DNA of 64,000 nt from an uncultured Caulobacterales bacterium. Lineage in GTDB: Bacteria > Pseudomonadota > Alphaproteobacteria > Caulobacterales > Maricaulaceae. Below, piece by piece: positions 26,262 through 35,384 of the stretch (positions are counted from its first letter, which is position 1; each line of letters starts with the position of its first letter). The stretch spans positions 124,001 to 188,000 of the forward strand of contig CANNER010000002.1 in assembly GCA_947503715.1 (NCBI GenBank). The letters are read 5' to 3'. Position numbers and translations under genes: made by a program. The notes under the pieces were generated by a model. The model was not told where the DNA came from and ran no database searches. It worked only from the letters and a program-made list of their open reading frames with translations.

Positions 26262-26819
26262 ATGAAATATTTCTTCCTCGCCCTGTCTGCGCTCCTCCTC
26301 TCCGCTTGCTCCATTCAGGGTATGGTGGAAAAAACTGTCCCCGAAGATATACGAGCAGACCATATGGCACATATTGACAGGCTGTTGGACCGCGACACGT
26401 CGCGGATTGAAAGGGCCTTTGATCTTGATGTGGAAAATGAGGACACCCAAGCCCAATTAGAAACGATCCTCGACAATGTATCGGGCGGTGATGAAATCCG
26501 TCGGGATTATGTCGGGGTGAACAGCGCATCCTCTTTTTCATCCAGCGCGGGCAAAACGCGCGATATTAATTTGGTCTCTGAAATTCAGACCCAGGACGGG
26601 TATATGACAGTCACAACACAATATGCGCTCGATTCGCAGGGCGAGTGTTGCCAAATTACAAATATAAATGTCGTCGCCTATGACAGCTCGCCCATACGCG
26701 AAGGCTTGGAAGCCGTGAAACGCGTGGCGAAAATTGTTGGACTGGTCTTTTTACTCGCAATTGCGGCCTTGATCTTTTTTCTCGTGCGCCGTCGTGGACG
26801 AAAAAAGAGAACAGCCTAG
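26262..26819 (+). CDS. Lipoprotein with a C-terminal membrane segment
   Basis: The 185 residues show lipobox Leu-Ser-Ala-Cys (Cys near residue 16), a soluble region including GECCQITNINVV, then a hydrophobic helix (IVGLVFLLAIAALIFFLV) and a basic end (RRRGRKKR). Lipidated N-terminus plus a C-terminal helix with cytoplasmic basic tail suggests an inner-membrane protein whose middle faces the periplasm. No family recognised. It precedes the partner/Hsp70-like pair, with about 56 nt between. Confidence 0.7.
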   Translation: MKYFFLALSALLLSACSIQGMVEKTVPEDIRADHMAHIDRLLDRDTSRIERAFDLDVENEDTQAQLETILDNVSGGDEIRRDYVGVNSASSFSSSAGKTRDINLVSEIQTQDGYMTVTTQYALDSQGECCQITNINVVAYDSSPIREGLEAVKRVAKIVGLVFLLAIAALIFFLVRRRGRKKRTA

Positions 26820-26840
26820 ACGCGTCCAGTTTGCTCGTGC

Positions 26841-26866
26841 TTGACACGGGTCCCTGCGCCTACAAC
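26841..26866 (+). promoter_or_regulatory. Possible promoter of the partner/Hsp70-like operon
   Basis: A perfect TTGACA (26841-26846) is followed by a weak TACAAC-type -10 and then, within about 10 nt, by the ATG at 26876. If it is used, the mRNA would be almost leaderless. The spacing is not ideal. Confidence 0.3.
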
Positions 26867-26875
26867 ATCCCTATT

Positions 26876-27805
26876 ATGGTCAAAGGCCCCACATCCCTCG
26901 CGAAACCTGCCGTGACGTCTGTCTCTGCACCGTCCCTCATTGCGGCATTTTCAGGCGAGCGGGACGCTCTGCAATTGGCGTTGCGTGAGGACATGTCGCC
27001 CGCACAAACGGTAGTCGCTGTCCGGTCCGCGTTGGACCGCGCGGCCGCACGATTTGCGGGAACTACGGAAGATCCGGCGCTGCAAAAGGCGGGGCTGTGG
27101 CTGATCGAGGTCGTGAAATCCGGCGCTGGCGTCTTGGACCGCGCTACGCAGGCGGAAGTGACCTATGTCGAAACGGGCACGCCCACAACCGGCATTGCGG
27201 GCCTGTTGGGACAGCCGACCCTGTTCTACGGCGCGGCGGGTGTGCTGGCCCTTGTTGGGGTTGTGCAAGCTTCGGGTCTGGCGATTTTGAGCGCAGCCGT
27301 GCTGGCGGCGTTGCATACGCTGGAGCCGAAGCGGTTCAAGAAATTATTAGCGCTCCTCCCGCGCTCCAAGCCACCCGCCGCCTTGGAAGACCAAAGCGGG
27401 CGGCAATTCACGGCAGAGGCGCGATTGACGACCGATGCGCCGGGCCTTGTCGGGCAGATCATGGACGCGCTGAAAACGGCGGATGCGATCTTGGAGCGCC
27501 TCGCCGAGCCGACACCGGAAACACACTGGGCGGACACGCCGCGCCTCGCCGCATTGTTGCAGAACCTGCTGGAAGCGGGCGGCGCGGAAGACAGCGATTT
27601 CGCGATGGAATTAATTGGCAAGGAATTGCCGGGCTTGCTGGCGAGTGGCGGGATTTCCGTTGTCACCTATGACCGCAAAACGCGCGAATATTTCGACGAA
27701 TTGCCGGGCATGGGCGAGGGCGCGAAAATCGAAATGGCGGCGCCCGCCCTGTTGCGTGAAGACGGCACAGTCCTGCGACGCGGGACGGTCTGGGTGCGGT
27801 CATGA
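26876..27805 (+). CDS. Membrane-associated partner of the Hsp70-like protein, possible GrpE-like exchange factor
   Basis: I do not recognise a named family. The 309 residues show a helical N-terminal domain (SLIAAFSGERDALQLAL..., about residues 15-90) and two adjoining hydrophobic segments (LFYGAAGVLALVGVV, LAILSAAVLAAL, about residues 115-145). A second helical domain and a C-terminal beta-rich part follow (VVTYDRKTREYFDELPG, then EDGTVLRRGTVWV). The end resembles the beta domain of GrpE, where FDP...GRVLRPA closes the protein. Its stop overlaps the ATG of the Hsp70-like gene by 4 nt, so the products are probably made together and interact. The GrpE-like role is inference. Confidence 0.75.
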   Translation: MVKGPTSLAKPAVTSVSAPSLIAAFSGERDALQLALREDMSPAQTVVAVRSALDRAAARFAGTTEDPALQKAGLWLIEVVKSGAGVLDRATQAEVTYVETGTPTTGIAGLLGQPTLFYGAAGVLALVGVVQASGLAILSAAVLAALHTLEPKRFKKLLALLPRSKPPAALEDQSGRQFTAEARLTTDAPGLVGQIMDALKTADAILERLAEPTPETHWADTPRLAALLQNLLEAGGAEDSDFAMELIGKELPGLLASGGISVVTYDRKTREYFDELPGMGEGAKIEMAAPALLREDGTVLRRGTVWVRS

Positions 27806-29715
27806 ACAAAAAAGCGGTGCAGCAAGAATTCATCGGCTTTGATCTCGGTCACGGCGAAACGGCCTTGGGTCGGGCGTTTGGCGCGACGGTGCGGGAGCCG
27901 GAAATCCTGGAATGGCGCGGACGGCGCAGCTTCGTCACCGCTGTCGCAACGGATAAATCCGGCGTGAAGATCGGCGCGGATGCGCTGAACCTCGCCGCAC
28001 TGGGACCGAAAGCCAATGTCGCGGTGAAGTTCAAGTCGCGCGATCTGGATGTCGACGCCGTCCGCGCGCCGACAGAATTATTCTCGAAAACGCTGATCGC
28101 GGGATTGGAAGCGGACGGGACCATTCGCGGCGCGAAAGACAGTCGTTTCATCGTCGGATGCCCCAGCGGGTGGAGCGCGGAAGACCGGGAGGATTACCGT
28201 GATGTGTTCAATGCCGCCGGATTAAAAACGGTTCGCATCGTGCCGGAATCCCGCGCCGCCCTGATGACGGCGTTGGAACAGGGCTATCTGTCTATCGAGG
28301 ATACGCGGGCGTCTGTTCTGATTGTTGATATAGGATCCTCCACGACGGATTTCACCTATTGCCGCGATCTCGACGCACAGGATGTCGGACATAATGTCCT
28401 CGGCTCCGGCTTGCTGGATACAGAAATTTTTGAATTAAACTTAGCCCGGCAAAAAGACCGCAAGAAGATTGAACAGCTCATCGCGAAATATCCCCATTAT
28501 CGCCCCATCATGGAATTTTGGTGCCGCGAGGCGAAGGAAGCCTATTTCACGGGCGAAGAGGTGACGGTCGAGCTCCTGAAACGCCTGCCCATCGGGAAAG
28601 GTGTCGTGTTCGATATTCGTATTGATAAGGCGGATGCCGATGCGATTTTGGATAAGCCCTTGGCCGCGCTGCATGGCTATAGCTGGCGCTCAGCCTTTGA
28701 TTATGCGCTGACGGAAACGATTGAGAATCTTGGCGGTCGTGCCCCTGACACAGTCTTGCTGACGGGCGGAGCGTCGCGCTTGCCGCTCGTTCTGCCCGCG
28801 ACGCAAAAAGCCTTCCCGAAAGCCCGTGTCGTGCGTGGCGCGGAACCCGAATTCGCGATTGCACGTGGTCTCGCCTGGCTCGGGCGGTTCGAATATCTGC
28901 ATGGCAGTTTCAAATCCGAAGTCGATCGCCACACCCGCGCGGACGGTGATATTGCGGCCAAGGCGGAAAAGGCGGCGGGCGATCTCGGTGCGACACTCGC
29001 CCCCGTGCTCGTCGATGCGATTACAGAGGCCTGTATTCTGCCTGCCTTCCGCGATTGGCGGACGGGGAAGGTCAAAAGTCTCGATGATGTCGAGGCGGGA
29101 TTGAATGAGCGCGTGGCGGAGTGGTTGGGATCAGATGCGGCGCAAGCCGCCCTGCGGCCCGTCATTGATGTCTGGTTCGCGGGATTGCAGCGCGATATTG
29201 AAACGGTCACAGATCCGCTCTGCCGCGATCACGGTCTGCCCGCCATGGTGTTGAGCCTAAATGACAGCCAGCACGTCGCGCGGCATCTGGAAGGGTTGTC
29301 CCTGTCCATGCCTGCCGTCGGGTCGATGGAATCGGATACGGCGTTGGTCGGGACGACGCTCTCTGCTGTCCTCATCGGGTCACTGCTCGCCCATGCCAAT
29401 GTCTTTGCGGCGCTGTTCCTGAACCCGGTCGGTATTCTGGTCGGCGGGGCGATGTTGGGCGGCACCTATCTGTTCGGGAAGAAAGCGCTGTCGGGTAAAA
29501 TGCGGAGTGCGAAACTGCCCATTATGGCCCGGCAAATTCTGACGGATGGCCGGATTAAACTCGCGGTGAATAAACAGAGGTCCGAGCTAATCAAAGCTGT
29601 TCAAACAACATGGCGCGAGGCCGCATCCGAGCGTTTTTCGGGTGAGTTGACGGATATGCTTGGCAATGCCTTGCGGGAACGCGCCGATGAACGCGCGGTG
29701 CTATTCCTCGTCTAG
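27802..29715 (+). CDS. Divergent Hsp70-family ATPase with C-terminal membrane segments
   Basis: This 637-residue protein has an actin/Hsp70 nucleotide-binding domain in the first about 365 residues: phosphate-1 loop GFDLGHGETALG (12-23), phosphate-2 VDIGSSTTDFT (175-185) and adenosine motif LLTGGASRLP (319-328). It lacks the DnaK substrate-binding beta domain and EEVD/linker signatures. Instead there is a helical region (residues about 370-505), two hydrophobic segments (ALVGTTLSAVLIGSLLA, LFLNPVGILVGGAMLGG, about 514-556) and a basic helical tail. Translationally coupled to the partner gene. A membrane-bound chaperone or a regulatory ATPase are both possible. Its 3' end overlaps the convergent gene by 15 nt. 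Confidence 0.85.
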   Translation: MNKKAVQQEFIGFDLGHGETALGRAFGATVREPEILEWRGRRSFVTAVATDKSGVKIGADALNLAALGPKANVAVKFKSRDLDVDAVRAPTELFSKTLIAGLEADGTIRGAKDSRFIVGCPSGWSAEDREDYRDVFNAAGLKTVRIVPESRAALMTALEQGYLSIEDTRASVLIVDIGSSTTDFTYCRDLDAQDVGHNVLGSGLLDTEIFELNLARQKDRKKIEQLIAKYPHYRPIMEFWCREAKEAYFTGEEVTVELLKRLPIGKGVVFDIRIDKADADAILDKPLAALHGYSWRSAFDYALTETIENLGGRAPDTVLLTGGASRLPLVLPATQKAFPKARVVRGAEPEFAIARGLAWLGRFEYLHGSFKSEVDRHTRADGDIAAKAEKAAGDLGATLAPVLVDAITEACILPAFRDWRTGKVKSLDDVEAGLNERVAEWLGSDAAQAALRPVIDVWFAGLQRDIETVTDPLCRDHGLPAMVLSLNDSQHVARHLEGLSLSMPAVGSMESDTALVGTTLSAVLIGSLLAHANVFAALFLNPVGILVGGAMLGGTYLFGKKALSGKMRSAKLPIMARQILTDGRIKLAVNKQRSELIKAVQTTWREAASERFSGELTDMLGNALRERADERAVLFLV

Positions 29716-30294
29716 TTTTGGCAGCGTAATATCAATCTCGTCCCCGCCCTCCATCTCAATGACAATGCGGGTCTTAGATTTCCCGTCTTCCACAATTGTC
29801 TCGCGGTCCAGTGTCAGGTTCTGACCGAGGCCGGAAATGGAAAGACTGTCTTCGCTATTACGTGTCTTGGACTTAGCGATTTTACCGACAGTCGCACCGT
29901 CAAATTTTAACACCGTGACGCCGTCCTCGCGCTCGACATCCACATCGCCGGCAAAGTCGCTGAACATGAGGGTCAGGTCTTTGAAAAGGCCATCATCGGC
30001 AAACACCTCTTCCAGGGCCTCGGCGACAGCTTCCACCTCTTCAGAGAAATCACCATCGGCCTTGGCCTGATTTTTATCCAGATTGCGTTTCACTTTGGAC
30101 ATGGATTTCGCGATGATGACGCGGTGTTTGGAGAGTTTTTCGTCCAACTTATCCGTCAGCTCCCCGCCGCTCATAACATCATCTTCGACAATGATGATCT
30201 CGATCTCGTCTTCCGGATCAGGGGTCTTATGCGGATGGGCAAAAGCCAGAACAGGGACGAGCAGCAGGGACGTTACAAAAATTAGGCGAAACAT
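29701..30294 (-). CDS. Periplasmic protein of unknown function
   Basis: 197 residues from ATG 30294, which has an AAGGAGAT ribosome-binding site; the frame open to 30579 is not used. A signal peptide ends Ala-Phe-Ala-His (about residue 19). The rest is acidic and Lys-rich, with a helical stretch (LSKHRVIIAKSMSKVKRNLDK) and two Ser/Thr/Lys strands near the end (GKIAKSKTRNSEDS, EDGKSKTRIVIEMEGGDEIDI). No family recognised. Confidence 0.72.
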   Translation of the reverse strand: MFRLIFVTSLLLVPVLAFAHPHKTPDPEDEIEIIIVEDDVMSGGELTDKLDEKLSKHRVIIAKSMSKVKRNLDKNQAKADGDFSEEVEAVAEALEEVFADDGLFKDLTLMFSDFAGDVDVEREDGVTVLKFDGATVGKIAKSKTRNSEDSLSISGLGQNLTLDRETIVEDGKSKTRIVIEMEGGDEIDITLPKLDEE

Positions 30295-30417
30295 GACGAT
30301 CTCCTTAAACACGGCAGGGGCCAAACTTATGGCATGGCTTTCCGTTGTAAACTTATGATATGGACAGGCTGAACCGGCCCTGAAAGGGCGTCTTGCAGAT
30401 CGTGCGCACAGTTTCCC

Positions 30418-31002
30418 ATGTTGAAAGACCGTTTTTTCTACCCCGTCGCCGCGCTCATCGCGCTTGGTATGGTGTTCTTTGCACTCTCTTTCGCGCAGCA
30501 AGTGGACTTGTCCGACGAGCTGATTTGGACGGAAGGCTATCTCATGGAGGGCGAAGATCTCGCCCGCCTGACTGAACAACCCGGAACACAGGCAGTATTT
30601 AATGCCGCAGTCGCCGATGAGCCCGCCTTTGCGCGTCTGACCTCGACAACCGCGCGGGCGAACCTGCCGCCCGGGCCGGGCATATTCGCGCCGCTGGGAC
30701 CGGATTATGAGCGGGCCTTTTCCGGGCGTCAGTTGCGGATGACAATTACCGCGCGGCCTTCCCGCATTAATCCGCTAGACGAATTCGACATGGCCTATTT
30801 CTCTGCCGGAGCCGGCGATAGCGGCTGGAAGCGCCGTGTGCTGGAACCGGGCTGGGTGGATTATACAATGGAATTTAAACCCGGCCTACGCACGGCAGAC
30901 CCCGATCTGGACTATTTCTCAATCTGGCCGGGTGAGACAGCGGAGGCGCGGTCCATGGATGTCATGCGGATGCGGGTCGAGGTTTTGGATGCGCCGAATT
31001 AA
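30418..31002 (+). CDS. Membrane-anchored protein of unknown function
   Basis: 194 residues with one N-terminal membrane helix (YPVAALIALGMVFFALSFA) and a soluble periplasmic domain rich in Pro, Arg and Asp (LGPDYERAFSGRQLRMTITAR, then PGWVDYTMEFKPG). The latter looks like a beta-sandwich or carbohydrate-binding fold, but that is a guess. Its stop overlaps the 3' end of the convergent epimerase by 4 nt. Confidence 0.7.
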   Translation: MLKDRFFYPVAALIALGMVFFALSFAQQVDLSDELIWTEGYLMEGEDLARLTEQPGTQAVFNAAVADEPAFARLTSTTARANLPPGPGIFAPLGPDYERAFSGRQLRMTITARPSRINPLDEFDMAYFSAGAGDSGWKRRVLEPGWVDYTMEFKPGLRTADPDLDYFSIWPGETAEARSMDVMRMRVEVLDAPN

Positions 31003-32132
31003 AGCTGGGCGATCCGTTCCGCCTCTGACGCCATGCAGAGAATGTGATAAAACGTGCTGACCGGAATAGTCTTGGCGATATTGGCATTGCAGGCATTGAT
31101 TTGGTCGTTCCACAATCCTTCGGGCGTCAGGTAGGTCGGGAACAAGGCGTCAATGGTCGCCGCCGCCATATCGCGACTTCCCGCGACGCCACGCTCGGCC
31201 ATGGCGAGATGGGCTTTGATAACTTCCGTTTGGACCCATAACCGTTTCGTCTCGCGGCGAACCTCGCCGGATTTATCTTCCTCGTCATTGAGGAAAATAT
31301 CGCGACCCCGTATGGCGCAGCTATAAAGTTCACTCTGATAGTGAGACACATCCGTGCCTGTCGCTTTAGAATATTGCCCTAACAGCCAGACCCATTCGAC
31401 GGCGTGGCCCGGTTCATTCGTCTGCCCATGATTGCCGCTGGCCAAGGTCCAATCGGCCTCGAAAAATTCGCTGACAGTGCCTGCATCGTAAAAATGATTT
31501 TCGAATAATTTGAAGACATCTCGCGCATATCGCAGATGTTTCGCCTCACCCGTGATGTTATGCAAGAACAGGCTGGCTTCCAGCAAATGCATATGCGGGT
31601 TTTGGCGACGCGGGTCAGAGAGGGTCGACTGATCTGTTTCTTTCCAGCCGCCTGAAGGGTGGGCCATATCGCGGTAAAGCCAGCTTAACAAAGCTTCGGC
31701 ATCTGCGAGATATTTTGTATCGCGGGTCAATGCGTAGAGACTGCTGGCCGCGAGAATATAGAAGGCATGATCGTAAAGATCGCGCGTCTCGTTATTCGTG
31801 ACGCCATCCATCCCGACGCGGTGGACATAACCCGTCTCTCGCATTTTGGCGTAAGTACGTTCCGCAACGGCCCGACCGTCAGTCCAGCCGAGTTGCGTTG
31901 CTTTCGCATAGACATAGACTTGGCGCGCGAGAACCCGCCAACGACGTTCCGCAGAGAGATCGGGCGTCCCGTCCAGATTCAAATGTTCTACCCAACATCC
32001 CGTCGGCAGTTGTGCCCGCTCTGCCCAGAGGGGCAGCGCTTTTTCACTGACCCATTTGGTCAGGCGGTCTGAGCTGTGTTTCAAATTGTCTTTACGCGGT
32101 GTCATGGTCGTGCCGTTAATTGAATTGGCCAT
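30999..32132 (-). CDS. AGE-family sugar epimerase/isomerase
   Basis: N-acylglucosamine 2-epimerase superfamily, an (alpha/alpha)6 barrel of 377 residues. Family marks are QVYVYAKA, a DLYDHAFYILA helix, RRQNPHMHLLEA (catalytic His pair) and NEPGHAVEWVWLL. These enzymes interconvert mannose and fructose or their phosphates, or epimerise N-acyl sugars. Substrate unresolved. An internal ATG 9 codons in (MTPRKDN) is a possible start. The divergent sugar-nucleotide epimerase begins 29 nt away. Confidence 0.85.
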   Translation of the reverse strand: MANSINGTTMTPRKDNLKHSSDRLTKWVSEKALPLWAERAQLPTGCWVEHLNLDGTPDLSAERRWRVLARQVYVYAKATQLGWTDGRAVAERTYAKMRETGYVHRVGMDGVTNNETRDLYDHAFYILAASSLYALTRDTKYLADAEALLSWLYRDMAHPSGGWKETDQSTLSDPRRQNPHMHLLEASLFLHNITGEAKHLRYARDVFKLFENHFYDAGTVSEFFEADWTLASGNHGQTNEPGHAVEWVWLLGQYSKATGTDVSHYQSELYSCAIRGRDIFLNDEEDKSGEVRRETKRLWVQTEVIKAHLAMAERGVAGSRDMAAATIDALFPTYLTPEGLWNDQINACNANIAKTIPVSTFYHILCMASEAERIAQL

Positions 32133-32160
32133 TTGTGCCTATACCGCTTATGCGGCCCCT

Positions 32161-33120
32161 ATGGATATTCTCTTAACCGGCGCTGCAGGATTTATCGGCT
32201 TTCACGCCGCCCGTCGTCTCTTGGCAGAGGGACACCGCGTGATCGGCGTTGATAATCTAAACAGCTATTATGATACCGCGCTGAAACAGGCGCGTCTGGC
32301 GGAGCTGAAAAAGCTGGACGGGTTTACATTTCATGAGCTGGATTTGGCGGATCAGGGTGCGTTGGAAACAACGCTAAAAGGGGAAACCATAACACATATC
32401 CTGCACCTCGCGGCGCAAGCGGGCGTGCGGTACAGCCTCGAAGATCCCCACTCCTACGTCCGCTCGAATGTCATGGGGCATTTAAATGTGCTGGAATATG
32501 CGCGGCATGCCGGAACGGTCGAGCACGTCGCTTATGCAAGTTCTTCCTCCGTTTATGGGGAACGGGAACCGGGGGACGGATTTAAGGAAACGGACCGCGT
32601 GCGGGAACCCGCTTCGCTCTATGCCGCCACGAAATTGAGCGGTGAGATGATCTCGGAGTCCTATGCGCGGCTTTACGATATTCCGCAGACAGGGCTTCGC
32701 TTCTTCACGGTTTACGGGCCATGGGGACGTCCCGATATGGCCTATTGGATATTCACGCAGAAGATTTTGGCGGGCGACCCGATCACATTATTCGCGCCGG
32801 AGATGATGCAACGCGATTTTACATTTGTGAACGATATCGTGAACGTGCTGCCAAAAATCATCGCAACGCCGCCAGACGGTCACGTGATTTATAATCTAGG
32901 TAATTCCGCGCCAAATAGGCTCATGGATCTTGTGAGCGCGGTTGAGACGGCCTGTGAACGCAAAGCCGTCACGGATATTCAGCCGCAACAGGCCGGGGAT
33001 GTGCGCGCGACCTTCGCTGATATTTCTGCGGCGCAACGGGATTTCGGTTTTGCACCAAAAATAGACCTCCATGATGGACTTAAGCGTTTTGTTACGTGGT
33101 ACCGCGATTGGATAAAATAG
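32161..33120 (+). CDS. NAD-dependent epimerase, UDP-glucuronate 4-epimerase type
   Basis: Short-chain dehydrogenase-like sugar-nucleotide epimerase, 319 residues. The NAD motif TGAAGFIGFHAA is at the N-terminus, so ATG 32161 is right and the 35 codons upstream are not. GVDNLNSYYDTALKQARL, AAQAGVRYSLEDPHSY and the catalytic SSSSVYG (Ser) with YAATK (Tyr-Lys) follow, then GPWGRPDMA. These are the signatures of UDP-glucuronate 4-epimerase, which makes UDP-galacturonate for polysaccharide or lipid A. It shares a neighbourhood with galU and phosphomannomutase. Its 3' end overlaps the permease gene by 29 nt. Confidence 0.9.
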   Translation: MDILLTGAAGFIGFHAARRLLAEGHRVIGVDNLNSYYDTALKQARLAELKKLDGFTFHELDLADQGALETTLKGETITHILHLAAQAGVRYSLEDPHSYVRSNVMGHLNVLEYARHAGTVEHVAYASSSSVYGEREPGDGFKETDRVREPASLYAATKLSGEMISESYARLYDIPQTGLRFFTVYGPWGRPDMAYWIFTQKILAGDPITLFAPEMMQRDFTFVNDIVNVLPKIIATPPDGHVIYNLGNSAPNRLMDLVSAVETACERKAVTDIQPQQAGDVRATFADISAAQRDFGFAPKIDLHDGLKRFVTWYRDWIK

Positions 33121-34354
33121 CGCGCAGGCCGAGCGCGACCAGAATAAGAGCGCTGCCTAAAACAATCACCCGCCAATCCACGAACACACTTAATCCCGCG
33201 CATCCGAATAGGCCCAGCCAACTGAATAGGCGGGGATAGAGACGGTCTTCCTTCGGCAGGCGAAGCGCCGAGAGATTGGTCAGGCTGTAATAGACCAAGA
33301 CCGTGAAAGCCGAAAAACTCCAGACGAGTTTTAATCCGCCAAATAGCGCGATCAGCGCTATGGCAATACCGACCAACCAGACGGCCCGAACCGGTTCAGA
33401 CGATTTATTCAATTGCGCGAGTAATTTCGGGAGATCGCCCTGACGCCCCATTGCGAGGACGACACGGGAGAGACCGAGGAGGAGGTTCAGCGCAACCCCC
33501 GCCATGGCCGTGCCCGCTGCGATGGAAACCGCCAATATCAGGGGAGAGCGCTTTAGTTCATCCGCAACCGCCCGTAGGGGTGCTTCTGTGTCCCGCGTCG
33601 CGTCCGCGAACCCTGCCGCGCCCAACACATTCAAACCCGACAGCATGAGCGCAAAATAGAGCGCGGTTGAGATAAAGATCGTCGCGAGTATCGCTTTCGG
33701 AATTGTGCGGCGCGGGTCGGTGACTTCTTCGCCCAGCGTTGCGATGCGCCCGTAACCCGTGAAGGCGACAAAGAGGAGCGCAATAGATTCTAAAAACGCG
33801 GGCGGCGATACCGGCCGAGAACTGGCGTCGCGTGGCGGTTCAATTGTTAGTGTCGCCGAAATGCACAGCCAAATGAGGGCCACCAAAGTAAACGTCACTA
33901 AAACTGTATTCAAAAGATTGGCCCGCCGTAAACCCAGCGCGACAAAAGCGGTGATGAGTAGGATCAATCCCGCGCCGACAATATTATTCTGCAGGGCGCC
34001 CAATCCGATCTGCGGCAGCAGGTAAGCGGCTAACCCTAATCCTGCTGCAGCCGCGCTCGCCGATTTGGCTAGCAGGAAACAGGTCCCCGCTGTGAACCCC
34101 GCCGTCGGGGAGAGATATTTATACCCATAAGCATAAGTGCCGCCACTGACCGGATGGGCGGCGGCGAGCTGGGCGCTGGACATCGCGTTACATCCGGCCA
34201 GTAACCCTGCGAAGAGGAGGGCAATCGGGGCGAGCGTCGCTGAAATCCCGACGGCGAATCCGAGTCCGACAAAGGCCCCGGTCCCGAGGATGGAACCCAA
34301 TCCCAAAAGGACCGCGCCGGGCAGGCCAACCGTTCGCTTTAATGCGTCGGACAA
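33092..34354 (-). CDS. APC-family amino-acid permease
   Basis: 420 residues, about 12 membrane segments. The APC unwound-helix motif GLGSILGTGAFVGLG lies in TM1, and SGGTYAYGYKYLSP is typical of amino-acid/polyamine permeases. FTGYGRIATLGEEVTDPRRTIPKAI in TM6/loop is another strong family mark. Substrate unknown. It starts 3 nt after galU and is probably co-transcribed with it. Confidence 0.88.
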   Translation of the reverse strand: MSDALKRTVGLPGAVLLGLGSILGTGAFVGLGFAVGISATLAPIALLFAGLLAGCNAMSSAQLAAAHPVSGGTYAYGYKYLSPTAGFTAGTCFLLAKSASAAAAGLGLAAYLLPQIGLGALQNNIVGAGLILLITAFVALGLRRANLLNTVLVTFTLVALIWLCISATLTIEPPRDASSRPVSPPAFLESIALLFVAFTGYGRIATLGEEVTDPRRTIPKAILATIFISTALYFALMLSGLNVLGAAGFADATRDTEAPLRAVADELKRSPLILAVSIAAGTAMAGVALNLLLGLSRVVLAMGRQGDLPKLLAQLNKSSEPVRAVWLVGIAIALIALFGGLKLVWSFSAFTVLVYYSLTNLSALRLPKEDRLYPRLFSWLGLFGCAGLSVFVDWRVIVLGSALILVALGLRAILSNRGTT

Positions 34355-34357
34355 ACC

Positions 34358-35239
34358 CTAGCCCTTCGCAAAGCGCTGGATCATCTCTCTGGCTCCTGCG
34401 CCAATATCCGCATGGTCGCGAGCAAAGGCCATGACGGCTTCGAAATAACCAAGCTTTGAGCCACAATCATAATCTTGCCCGTCATAGCGCACCGCGTGGA
34501 AATCCTGCTCTTGCATTAATCTCGCCATGGCATCGGTCAGCTGAATCTCTCCACCTGCGCCTGCGGCTTGGTCTTTGAGGAGAGACATGAGTTCGGGTTG
34601 CAGGATGTACCGCCCCGTAATTTTCAAGTTGGACGGCGCTTCCGCAACGGGGGGTTTTTCTACCATTCCGTCCATGGGAATCAGTTTTTGCGATTTATCG
34701 GCGCCCGCTTTCGGTTTGATCACGCCATAAGAGGACACGCGCTCATCCGGAACAGGGTCAACAGCGATAATATTCCCACCAACCTCGTGATAGGCATCCA
34801 TCATCTGGGCAAGGCACGAATGTTCGGATTGGATAAGGACGTCGGGCAGCAGGACGGCAAAGGGTTCGTCCCCGATAATATCTCGGGCGCACCACACGGC
34901 ATGACCCAGCCCCTTAGCCTGTTGCTGGCGCACGAAACTCATCGTGCCTTCACGGGGTTGTTTGGATTTCAGACGGTCCAGAATATCCGTCTTACCCTTA
35001 CGCTCCAGCGCGTCTTCCAATTCATAGGCGGTATCGAAATAATCCTCGATCGCGATTTTCCCGCGCGCGGTGACAAAGACGAAATGCTCAATTCCCGCCT
35101 CAATCGCTTCGTCTACGACATATTGCAGGGCCGGTCGGTCCACCACTGTCAGCATTTCCTTTGGCACGGTTTTCGTGGCAGGCAACACGCGTGTGCCAAA
35201 ACCGGCAACGGGTAGAACGGCTTTTGTAACGGGTTTCAT
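34358..35239 (-). CDS. galU: UTP-glucose-1-phosphate uridylyltransferase
   Basis: Makes UDP-glucose from glucose-1-phosphate and UTP. 293 residues from ATG 35239; a TTG six codons upstream is not needed. The nucleotide-binding GFGTRVLPATKTVPKEML, PALQYVVDEAIEAG, the VLLPDVLI metal region and the EKPPVAEAPSNL loop match GalU. It feeds the sugar-nucleotide genes on either side. Confidence 0.94.
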   Translation of the reverse strand: MKPVTKAVLPVAGFGTRVLPATKTVPKEMLTVVDRPALQYVVDEAIEAGIEHFVFVTARGKIAIEDYFDTAYELEDALERKGKTDILDRLKSKQPREGTMSFVRQQQAKGLGHAVWCARDIIGDEPFAVLLPDVLIQSEHSCLAQMMDAYHEVGGNIIAVDPVPDERVSSYGVIKPKAGADKSQKLIPMDGMVEKPPVAEAPSNLKITGRYILQPELMSLLKDQAAGAGGEIQLTDAMARLMQEQDFHAVRYDGQDYDCGSKLGYFEAVMAFARDHADIGAGAREMIQRFAKG

Positions 35240-35384
35240 GGCGTGCAATCTCTGCAAATGAAGGCGTTTGACTGTGTCACGTCATAATCGAAGTGTCTTG
35301 AGAAATCATTTCTTTCTGCCCCGCCTGCAAGATGCGGTGATAGCCCGTATTGACACCGTGTCCTGTTAGTCAGACCTTCTGATC

